Assembly (NCBI GenBank): GCA_000934455.1
Contig: KN889295.1
Coordinates: 12,048 to 38,695 of the forward strand
Length of the DNA stretch: 26,648 bases
Source of the DNA: Apostichopus parvimensis
Lineage: Eukaryota; Echinodermata; Holothuroidea; Aspidochirotida; Stichopodidae
Reading direction: 5' to 3'
In this document: positions 1 through 8,100 of the stretch, one piece after another
Numbering within the stretch: position 1 is the first letter of the stretch
How the letters are laid out: each line of letters opens with the position of its first letter
Program-made: the position numbers and the translations under genes
Notes under the pieces: model-generated
Database searches by the model: none
Told to the model about the DNA's origin: nothing
Seen by the model: only the letters and a program-made list of their open reading frames with translations

Positions 1-161
1 CCCCGTCGGTCTGCCAAGAAGTATCCCAGAATGGCCCCAATTCTTTCCTGATTCAGAAGAGTACAAAGAACTGGATATTGCCTTTTCCAATAATCGGTAC
101 CTACGTGCACCCTATTGCGAATTCTGGGATACCTATGTGGAGATGATAGTCTACTTGCAAG
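1..161 (+). CDS. Type-B carboxylesterase/cholinesterase-like protein, penultimate coding exon (partial)
   Basis: Reading from base 2 gives an open frame of 53 codons that runs off the left edge. It holds a WPQF motif, then EYKELD, then YLRAPYCEFWDTYV. This order (WP-aromatic, a polar stretch, LR...C-x-FW) is what I know from the C-terminal end of carboxylesterases and cholinesterases, just before the catalytic domain ends. The catalytic Ser-Glu-His residues would lie upstream, outside the window, so activity cannot be judged; some family members such as neuroligins are non-catalytic. The exon ends in CAAG followed by GTGAGT, a strong splice donor, in phase 1. The gene points toward DLEC1 in tail-to-tail arrangement. 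The alternative is another alpha/beta-hydrolase-fold family member; the subfamily is not resolved. Confidence 0.75.
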
Positions 162-1159
162 GTGAGTCAAAAACCGGACTGGACCACTTGACAAAATTAT
201 AAATCAAATCTACTACAAATTACACATATACCCCCCTCCACCCCCCCCCCCAAACACATATCTGTCCCTTGGGACCCTCTTCAGCAATACTGTGCAGTGG
301 AATGGAAAGTATAAAGTAAAACACACGAGGGTAGTCCATGGAGTTGTATATCTCATCGCCAGCAAACACTGATTTCAAATGAACAAATATATTATTAGCT
401 AAGCAATCTGGCAAACAGGAATAGTACGATTTGACATTTCCACATACCTGTGGAGGTTCAATGACAATTTAATGTTTCCCCTTGAATATATAGCCGGAAA
501 ACATCACTTTTAACTAAATTTGACCTTTGATCTGTGACCTTTGTTTCCGTGGTCTGAGAGACACAAGTATTCACGCTGGGGTACCTTCTCACCAAGTTAG
601 AAAAAAATCGGCCAACTCGTTTAGTTTTTGACACAAAATTGCGCTAAAATTATACATTTGCTCTGTTCCCATGGCAACCACATATATTTATGATATTTCA
701 AATTTACATTATATCTGCTACGTTTCCATGTAAATCAATATTTCCCCCTATAGAGTTATAGCAATAATTTGACCTTTTGTTCCGGTGACCTGCGAGACAA
801 ATGTGTTCACACTGGGGTACCTTCCCACCAAGTTTGAACACAAAATTGGACACACTTACACGGCGACACACACAATGACACACACGTACGCGTGTTGACC
901 CCGTCCTCGGTCATGGACTTCCAGTCACCCTGGGATCCCCACCATGGGTGACCCTCCGATAGTAGCTACTCAGGAAAATTAACCATGACCATGGCAACTG
1001 TTGTTATGGTGACTGACATAACTGTATATGGCCTTACTGGCAAAGACCTAAAATATCTTATCCTTTCGATAGATTAATACAAGTGATTTATTCGGTTACT
1101 GTTTCCGACACTGCCGATTATAATTGATTCGCTTACTACATTATTTTTCATTTCAACAG
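162..1159 (+). other. Last intron of the esterase-like gene, with a C-run and an interspersed repeat
   Basis: GT at 162-163 and AG at 1158-1159 bound this intron. It contains a C-rich run at 232-251. It also contains two related segments, 528-610 and 766-838, each reading GACCTTTGTTC-C-GTG, then GAGACA, then TTCAC-CTGGGGTACCTTC and CACCAAGTT. They look like internal copies within one old interspersed repeat. No coding sequence is seen. Confidence 0.5.
528..842 (+). repeat. Interspersed repeat with two internal direct copies about 235 bp apart
   Basis: The block GGGGTACCTTCTCACCAAGTT near 579-599 recurs as GGGGTACCTTCCCACCAAGTT near 815-835, preceded in both by GACCTTTGTTCCG-like text and GAGACA. 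The stretch after it is CA-rich (ACACACAATGACACACAC, about 868-886). The family is not recognised. Confidence 0.5.
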
Positions 1160-1206
1160 AACATCTTGCATCGGTCCAAGATGGTACTTATTCAGGCAGA
1201 GGGTAG
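1160..1206 (+). CDS. Type-B carboxylesterase/cholinesterase-like protein, last coding exon
   Basis: The sequence TTTCATTTCAACAG ending at 1159 is a good splice acceptor. Joining the leftover G of the exon at 1-161 to AA here restores a Glu codon, and 14 further codons (HLASVQDGTYSGRG) lead to TAG at 1204-1206. The intron is 998 bp, GT-AG, phase 1. The tail is short, hydrophilic and has no membrane segment or obvious lipid-anchor signal, which argues for a soluble or secreted enzyme form, though this is inference. No AATAAA is seen in the first several hundred bases after the stop; the first ones are near 2248 and 2260, so the length of the 3' UTR is open. Confidence 0.65.
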
Positions 1207-2026
1207 AATTCTGACCTCCAACTTCATTTGTGTTTAAGGTACAACCAAATGTTAAACAATCTCATATTCGGTGCATGGAGGATTTTTGATATGACAAATT
1301 TTGAACACTAAGTTTATAAGATGGATTAATAGATGCAACCTTAACATTGGTTTGATTAACATTTTCAGTCCGAGGTCACTGAAGGCGAAATGTACCAACT
1401 TATGAGATTTGTCTCCATTGTTATAAGTTTATATTTATACAACCTAAATGTTGCAAATTATCGTTTCATTATATAACATGCAACATAACATGATCAAACG
1501 AACACGTATGGAAGAAGTGAAAAAAGTTTTTAAAGTTAATTTTTTATTTCATATTCCGTTTAATTACATTAACTAGTTGGGTTAAATATTAAGAACATTT
1601 ATCCAATTATTTTAATAATGGAATTTTCAACAAGGGGAAGATAGGTATTTAAGTTAGTTAATGAAACAGAAGCCGCTGCCTTTCAAACAGCTAATTTCTT
1701 TAGTTTGATAACTTCTTTAGCTTTTCGATAAACAATTTCCATAACAATGTATAGTTTAGTATCACGGGTCAAATTTTGATTTCATTATGAATTAAATTTT
1801 AACAGTTTTCAATTTATATGAAGTTAACTTGTGTTTGATTGGTACGTATCAGGGGCGTCGATCCCAGGGGCAGAGAGGTATGGGTGTGTGTGTTGGAAGG
1901 GGGTAGGGTGGGGGACAAAAGTATGATGATGCCCCTCCAACAATCGCTAATGGATGCATAAACAAAATTATGAATACGATCATTTGAATAGTCTGCTTAG
2001 AGTGATCTAACGCAGTAGCCTACTCT
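1207..2026. other. Esterase 3' UTR and AT-rich intergenic DNA
   Basis: AT-rich single-copy-looking sequence with no convincing open frame. A short G-rich segment at 1851-1915 (GGGGCGTCGATCCCAGGGG and following) resembles the ends of small GATCC-type elements seen at 7900 and 24455, and is probably a decayed fragment. The true 3' UTR of the esterase must start here, but its end is not visible. Confidence 0.4.
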
Positions 2027-2170
2027 GGGGGTAGGAGCCGTGTGGGGGGGGGGGCGTGACCCCACTTTTTTCAAAAATAGTAAATGTGCCGTACTGGCAA
2101 ATAAAATGTGCCCCTTTGATGAAGAACTGTCTTTTGGATATCTTAAGCCTTTGTTAATTTTAATATATTA
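2027..2170 (+). mobile_element. Truncated copy of a short inverted-repeat element (MITE-like), copy 1
   Basis: It begins GGGGGTAGGAGCC and continues through CCCCACTTTTTT, AAATAAAATGTGCC, and GATGAAGAACTGTCTTTTGGA to TTAAGCCTTTGTTAATTTTAA. The same ordered text is found at 2524-2666. Only the left part of the element is present here; the right terminus seen at 2815-2829 is missing. A G-run of 10-11 bases sits at about 2042-2053. Confidence 0.65.
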
Positions 2171-2312
2171 TTTTAAATCATTTATTTTTAGTCTATACAT
2201 GCTATTTATTAAAATGGCATCCCATATCTTTTTGTAGCACGGTTAACAATAAACAATCTCAATAAATAAAAAATCAATGTTGCAGCTCATTCTATACTAG
2301 CATATTATATTT

Positions 2313-2523
2313 TTGAAGGAAAACCCGGCAGCTTCTCCCATTCACTGTGCCAATCACAGACTAGACTTAGCTCTGAAGGGGTGTGTTAGAGAAAGCCAAA
2401 TTTTAGGTGACACACTGGATTTTGTTCAAGATTTAGCTGTATTTTCCGACACTCACCACAAAGAATGGCAAAGTACCAGGCAATTGCAGCAGCTGATTTG
2501 GACTCAGATAAAGCAGCTCCGCA
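2313..2523 (+). pseudogene. hAT-type (ZMYM1/DUF4371-like) transposase relic, 5' fragment
   Basis: An open frame reads PIHCANHRLDLALKGCVRES and then FVQDLAVFSDTHHK. The HC-x2-HRL-x2-AL core is the signature I know from transposase-derived proteins of the hAT superfamily in the ZMYM1/ZNF862-like, DUF4371 group. Around 2455-2465 the family-like reading passes to another frame (M-A-K-Y-Q-A-I-A-A then a DLDSD motif), so a frameshift has occurred. The fragment is then cut by the inserted element at 2524-2829. It has no start and lacks the zinc finger and most of the RNase-H fold. A relic, not a working transposase. Confidence 0.7.
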
Positions 2524-2829
2524 GGGGGTAGGAGCCGGGGCACTGGGGGAATGTGCCCTCACCCCACTTTTTTCCAAAATAGCAATTGTGCCCTACTGGT
2601 AAATAAAATGTGCCACTTTGATGAAGAACTGTCTTTTGGATACCTTAAGCCTTTGTTAATTTTAAATAGTCACGTGCACCTTAATAGTATTGATAGCATA
2701 CTAACACATTAGATATTTTAAGTGATATGGCCGGTGTGTATCGGTTTATAGCATAACGAGTGGTGGTTGTGGAATGAGAAAGTACCCCTCTGATGTTGTG
2801 CCCCCCTTTTTGGAAGCTTCCTACACCCC
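2524..2829. mobile_element. Short inverted-repeat element (MITE-like) inserted in the transposase relic, copy 2
   Basis: The left end is GGGGGTAGGAGCC and the right end, read on the - strand, is GGGGTGTAGGAAGCT, giving imperfect terminal inverted repeats. It is about 306 bp long with no coding capacity. The left 143 bp match the copy at 2027-2170. Transposase-like coding text stops just before it and resumes just after it, so it is a nested insertion. A clear target-site duplication is not seen; only CAG/AG is shared at the junctions. Confidence 0.65.
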
Positions 2830-3013
2830 AGGCGGAGATTATCGACGTGCTTTGCCCTACCCGATGGACAGTACGCACCAAGTCTCTCTTGTCAGTCACT
2901 AACAACTATATGAAGCTCTTCTTGAAACATTAACAGAATTAGGACATGATGAAACATCAAGAGAAATCAAAGACAAGGCATTTGGGCTAGCTTCAGAAGA
3001 TGACCAAATTTAA
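2830..3013 (+). pseudogene. hAT-type (ZMYM1/DUF4371-like) transposase relic, 3' fragment
   Basis: After the inserted element the coding text resumes with the motif LCPTRWTVRTKSLLSV encoded at 2850-2897. LCPTRW-x-VR is highly characteristic of DUF4371/hAT-like proteins and normally follows the HC-NHRL segment. Near 2908-2911 a further frameshift passes the reading to E-A-L-L-E-T-L-T-E-L-G, ending in TAA at 3011-3013. Both halves lie in the same order and strand, supporting one decayed gene. The C-terminal dimerisation region is absent. Confidence 0.75.
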
Positions 3014-4471
3014 AACATAGCCGTCTCTATATACTGCTCTGACAGGACCGATATGACAGCGCCCTCTGTTAAAACGCGGGCTTGCGCGCGCGCCATGAAG
3101 CAATTAATAAACGGTAATTGGATTATTGATACCATGTGATCTGGTCGGCTGGAACATGCAACATATGAATGAGATCAAATGAACAAACCAAGGCCGAAAT
3201 AAAGAACAACAGACTATATAGGTATGATGGAATATCTTTATAAATGTACACATATCACAAAAGAACTTCAGCATCATTTCATCATACATGTTGGTTTCTG
3301 TCGTAGAAATACTTATCATGAAAGACATTTTTAATATTTAACATTCACAATGTTCAAAACAATATTCAAACATATCAAAGATGAAAAAAAAATAACCATG
3401 GTAAATCTGTGCGACAGAGTTTCATTTCAAACAACGTAATATGTCAAACAATAATTTATTCAGTGAATGCTATAAGATCAGCTGGAACCTAGTTTGCACT
3501 TCCTTCCATGGAACCTAAGTTGTCATCTCTTCTCATACATACATTAAACGATTCTATCTAGAACATCTCACTCTGCGAGTAAACATGCATATTGGATCGG
3601 CATGTTGCACAAACCATCACAATTATATAGATATAGAGTCATCTATTCACTACCAAATTAGTTTGCCACTTATGTTCACATTTCTACTTAAAAAGGTAGT
3701 GCAGTTTGCCACAACCTATTTCATTGCAAAATCTAACTAAACAGGGCTCAGTATAATGGATAATATAATCAATACACATTCAGCCTTGTTTCCCACAATA
3801 CTCCTTTCTTTGACAAACAGGATGACATGTTCTGAATTTTGTAAATTTTTCTTACCTATTCAAATTAAAATATATGGAAGCCCGTATTCAGCTGTGATGG
3901 GTGGTGGATGGGTAGCTGTCGGTCAGGCATTTGTGTGTTGGGATAGAGTTTACAGCCTGGGTGGGGGTGTTGTTCTATTTGTGTGTGGTTTAATATACTG
4001 TAATATTTCCTTTCAATACTTTAATTATTCGTGAAGCACGCGAGGGTTTATTGTTCTACTTCCTTCACATCGTATCTTTCTTCTTACCCCTCTGATTATT
4101 GAAAATATTAAATGCATGATATTAGAAACAAATGAAATATCAAGAGTGGTTTGTTCAGTTACATTTCACTGGCAATTACTCCACACTGTTTGTTGATGAA
4201 ACATTACGATTATTAAGCCTCACGTCTTATGAAAAACCTTATCTAGAATCAATGACTTTACTTACTAATTAACATTCAATATGCTGGGAGGCTGTCTGAC
4301 CTAGCATTTTGAAAAGTTGCTTATCTTACTTTGAGTAATAATCTATGCTCTACCAAAGTAGCAACAAGTGTAAATAACGGCTTTTAAAGTTCGATTGTAG
4401 GATTAGAAAAAAAACAACAACAAAAAAACAGCACAATTTGAAAAGTAAGAATTTCATCTTGACGTAAATAA
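3014..4471. other. Intergenic DNA without recognised genes
   Basis: AT-rich sequence between the transposase relic and the palindromic element. A GC-rich spot at 3074-3097 (alternating CG/GC) is preceded by GACAGCGCCCTCTGTT, which resembles the end of a repeat. Small open frames here lack codon bias or homology that I can recognise. A weakly G-rich stretch is at about 3896-3972. Confidence 0.4.
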
Positions 4472-4637
4472 GGGGTTAATCAACGGTCTAGCGTACGTTA
4501 CTCACAGGATTAATGCACGATCGGGGGATAATGCAAGCGATGCACAAGGGCGGAGCCCGAGTGCATCCAGAGATAGCATTAACACCCGGAGTGCATTAAT
4601 CATGTGAGTAACGCACGCTAGACCGTTGATTAACCCC
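4472..4637. mobile_element. 166-bp near-perfect palindrome (foldback/MITE-like element)
   Basis: The arms 4472-4517 and 4592-4637 are 46 bp each and are reverse complements with only two mismatches. They begin GGGGTTAATCAACGGTCTAG. The 74-bp centre carries its own inner hairpin, GATGCAC ... GGGC-GGA-GCCC ... GTGCATC. No coding capacity. The structure fits a non-autonomous foldback element; the superfamily is not recognised. Confidence 0.75.
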
Positions 4638-4737
4638 GTTCATTCATACACTACCATTTGTGTGGGGGAAAAATCATAAAACAAAACATTTTTGGTTACA
4701 TATAACCAAAGATTTATTAAAGTGATGCCCTGTAATT

Positions 4738-4780
4738 TTACCGTGCGTTACTCACAGGATTAACCACGGTCAGCTGACCT
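4738..4780 (+). repeat. Half-copy related to the palindrome arm
   Basis: The segment CGTGCGTTACTCACAGGATT, about 4742-4761, matches the inner half of the palindrome arms. It is flanked by ACCGTG and CACGGT, giving its own short inverted repeat, and followed by the 12-bp palindrome GGTCAGCTGACC. It may be the end of a second, diverged element. Confidence 0.5.
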
Positions 4781-4864
4781 GAATGGGCCAATAGGATTTA
4801 GGAATCTTTACTAAGTATGACTGAACGAATGTTTATCCTATTGTGACAAGAACAACAGAAAAAC

Positions 4865-5032
4865 TTGGACGGAAGAATCCTGAAATTATTTCAAGGTTTT
4901 GGATCAATAATAACCACAGTTAATAAAGTGTAGGACATTTTTTTGATGTAAAATAGTTCTTTATTCTCTTGTGAAAATAATTTGGACGGAAGGAACCTGA
5001 GACATCTTTTCAAGGTTTTTCGATAATATAGA
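4865..5032. repeat. Pair of ~50-bp direct repeats downstream of DLEC1
   Basis: TTGGACGGAAGAATCCTGA at 4865 recurs as TTGGACGGAAGGAACCTGA at 4982, and both continue with TTTCAAGGTTTT and GATAATA-like text. The period is 117 bp. It lies immediately past the DLEC1 polyadenylation signal. Confidence 0.6.
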
Positions 5033-5044
5033 ACAACACAGGTG

Positions 5045-5050
5045 TTTATT
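5045..5050 (-). terminator. Polyadenylation signal AATAAA overlapping the DLEC1 stop codon
   Basis: On the - strand the last codons are GTT AAC ATA TAA, and the TAA (5051-5049) shares two bases with AATAAA (5050-5045). A GT-rich segment (TGTGTTGTTC) follows at once. If used, the 3' UTR would be only some tens of bases. No transcript evidence is available here; a distal signal cannot be excluded. Confidence 0.6.
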
Positions 5051-5172
5051 ATATGTTAACCAGAGCTTCATATCTGTTGTCATATGACCCTTGACCTGTT
5101 ATCTTGATTTTTCTCACTTCTTCCCCTAACAAACCCTTGAAGAGAAAGACACCCTCATATGATACATCATGT
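5049..5172 (-). CDS. DLEC1: DLEC1 terminal coding exon
   Basis: Acceptor CTGTCTCTCTTTTGCAG. One base, 40 codons and TAA at 5051-5049. VSYEGVFLFKGLLGEEVRKI then ITGQGSYDNRYEALVNI matches the DLEC1 C-terminus (VVEGVLGEKS and RGQGSYDERY), so this is the true end of the protein. Confidence 0.94.
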
Positions 5173-8100
5173 CTGCAAAAGAGAGACAGAGAAGAAAAAA
5201 AAAAAGATGAATAAAAGATGAAGACATACAGAATATGAAATATTTTGTCTGCAATTTAATGCAAAAAAACACAAAAAAAAAGAAAAAGAGATTGTTTCAT
5301 GTTGTTTCATTGATCAAATTCAAATTTCAGATTCAAATTTCAGATTCAGATTTCAGATTCAAATTTCAGATTCAGATTCAAATTTTCAAATTCAATTGTT
5401 TTTTTTCAGTTTTTTTTTTCTCAAATTTTTCAAATTCAAATTCAAATTATTCAATTTTTTTTTTCAATGTTTTTTTTTTCAAATTCAAATTTCAGATTGT
5501 TTCATTGATCAAATTGATTCATGAAAAACAATAACCCAGATAAATTGATTAATGAAATTAACAAAACTTGATGAGACAAACTTCTGTGTGGCCATTAAAA
5601 AATTTGATTAATAAAGAAAACATTGATAAGAAATATTGCATCTGTCACAGAAACAAGCATGGATTAACGGTAAGATGCAGACACATTAATCATAAGGTAC
5701 CTTTTTGCCTACATTACACAACATACCACAGGGTACTTATTAACAAAATCATTCGTGTAGTACGAAAATTCCTGAAAAACAAACTTTAACCTCAAATTGC
5801 ACATGTCCTTTATGATCTCTGGTAACAACTTCTTTTCAGTCATCCATCCACAGACATATACACATTTTTTTTACTTTGAATAGCTTATTAAATATGAATT
5901 AGAACCACACTGGAAAGGACCACCAGGGTAGGAATCGAAAATCACATTACATATTCCACATTACAACTAAAAAAAACCAGGTACCTTTTCAAACTAACTG
6001 TTAGATAAACTGTAACTGTTTTTGAAACCATAATATTCAAATGGAATCCCCCTCCCCCCAACAAAAAAAAGGAGTAAAAATATATATATATATGTTCTTT
6101 TAACTTACCTAGCTGTAAAAAATATCTTCAAGATGGCTTTGCTATGGGAAACATGAGTAACATGAGCTTCTAGATATCCCACGGCAGGACTAATGCTGAA
6201 GACCTCAAGGTCATTGTCATCAACAGGATCTGTAACAAACAAATGAACGAAAATGCAGAAATAAACAAACTTTTAAGCCCTTTCTGATGTTATATCTTAT
6301 TGTTTGTATCATACATATACCACAGTGAGAATCCCCCCTTCGACCTTGCGTGTCGAGACGTTATTAAAACAAAGACGAGAAACAATTTTGAATCCAACTT
6401 GAGTGTAACTGGGAAACCAATCTATAGCTATGAATTGTTAGGAGTTCACAGGGCAGCAAAGTATAGTTGCAATTCATCATTTAAGTGAACATAGGTGAAA
6501 CAATATGAGTAACTCTGGCATTGAAATTATATTATCCACAAATTTCATAACTTCTGAATAATATTTTAAAATTCTCTTACAGATCAGAGAAAGACTACAT
6601 TGAGGGAGGGATTGTCCAGTCGAAAGATTCATATTTGATTGATGTTTGATTGATGGTAGAGGAACATATTCTAACCTTCCTTTTGAGAGTTTATATTCAA
6701 TTCCTTAACTAAGCATTTCTCAAGATATTGTTAACTGGAGTTGGCCACAGTCTTTACCAGGGATGTGCCCACGCTGGGCCGCACTGGGCGGCCCAGTCCA
6801 GCACTAAAAATTACCGCCCAGCACTGTCTTAAAAATCGTGAATGCCGCCCAGCACTATTTTCATCTAAAATCCCGACATTCCTAACATTATATTCAACAT
6901 AAATTGGGCCTAGCCTATGCCAAAATTATACAGACTAATAATGCATCAGTTACAACTTAAACCCTGGTCAACCCTAGGCCCGAGGCCTAGGGCTTGATAT
7001 TCTCTGATGGAAAATATTGCTTTAATACACTGGTATTTTCCGTTTTACTGATTAGAAATAAATTAATATTTGTCTCTGTCTCTTAGAAACAAGGAGAAGA
7101 TAAGATGGATTAACATCAATGATGCATTTAGCATCTTGCACCATTACTTGTCCGAATTGTTACCTTGAGAGCAGAGAAATGCTTTCCAAAACGTAGCTGA
7201 GGCAGTGAAATTAGTAACAGTGACCTCAAGTGACCTCTGTTGACCAACTAAACAGATGCCAAAGTCCAGAAGCTCAGGTGTGATGACCAATGAAGGGAGT
7301 GTCACTACAGCATACAGGGGCAGTTTCTACACAAAAGAAGACAAAAAAAGTGAAATATTTAAGTGTATTTACTGCAAATATCAAACCGTAACTGTAAAGA
7401 AACTCTGAGTGACATTAGGAATTAGTGACATTACTGATCTAATATTTTGCCCCACACATGAAACTATTCTTCTATAAAATCCATTCTATTTACCTTCTTA
7501 GTCGAATTCATTTTATCCTCTGTAGGCAAAAAATGTTACAAACAGTTACCTGAATTGTTCCATTGTTATAACAGATGTCTAAATTTCTCCTGATGTGAAG
7601 TCTCCTTTCTCCATCGCCGCTGACCGACAGACACTCCTCTGAGTCCTCCTTGGCCCCTTGAGTGACCTTGAGACTCTCCAGGGCAGTAGTTATTAGATCA
7701 AGAGTCAACTTGAATGCGACACTGATCTATTATGTAAAAGAAATATATTAAATTTTGTAACATATAAAAATTTGAAATGATCTATTTTAGGAAAAGAACT
7801 GAAAAGCAAAATGTCACTACTGTAATTTCTTTGCTATCTTCATTGAGAGATACTTTGAAAATCTATCTCAAAAATACTTTTATTTGCTTCTATTCACAAG
7901 GGCAGATCCAGGGTTCTAACAAGGAAGGGGTGTGGTCCCTGGGGTTGTTATTGCCAACTCCCATATAGGGGATGTCTAGGGGTTTGCTATCCCCCAAATA
8001 ATTAAAATTTTAAACAACAAATGGTGACTTCTGAGTCATATCTAGACTAGAAAATGAGGTCTATAAATTGGGTGTAAACACAAGATTGTTTTAATTTAAT

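Noticed and set aside
3756-4034. A 92-codon + strand frame with Gly/Val-rich part
   Set aside because: No homology recognised, weak start context, and the composition change follows a local G-rich stretch; chance open frame.
5235-5534. A 99-codon + strand frame rich in Phe, Gln, Lys, Asn
   Set aside because: Translation of the TTCAAATTTCAGA/poly-T low-complexity tract.
7550-7720. Alternative acceptor for exon 18 at ATCAG/TGTCGC
   Set aside because: It would put a stop codon in the required frame within eight codons; the upstream ATAATAG/ATCAGT keeps the frame and the DLEC1 alignment.
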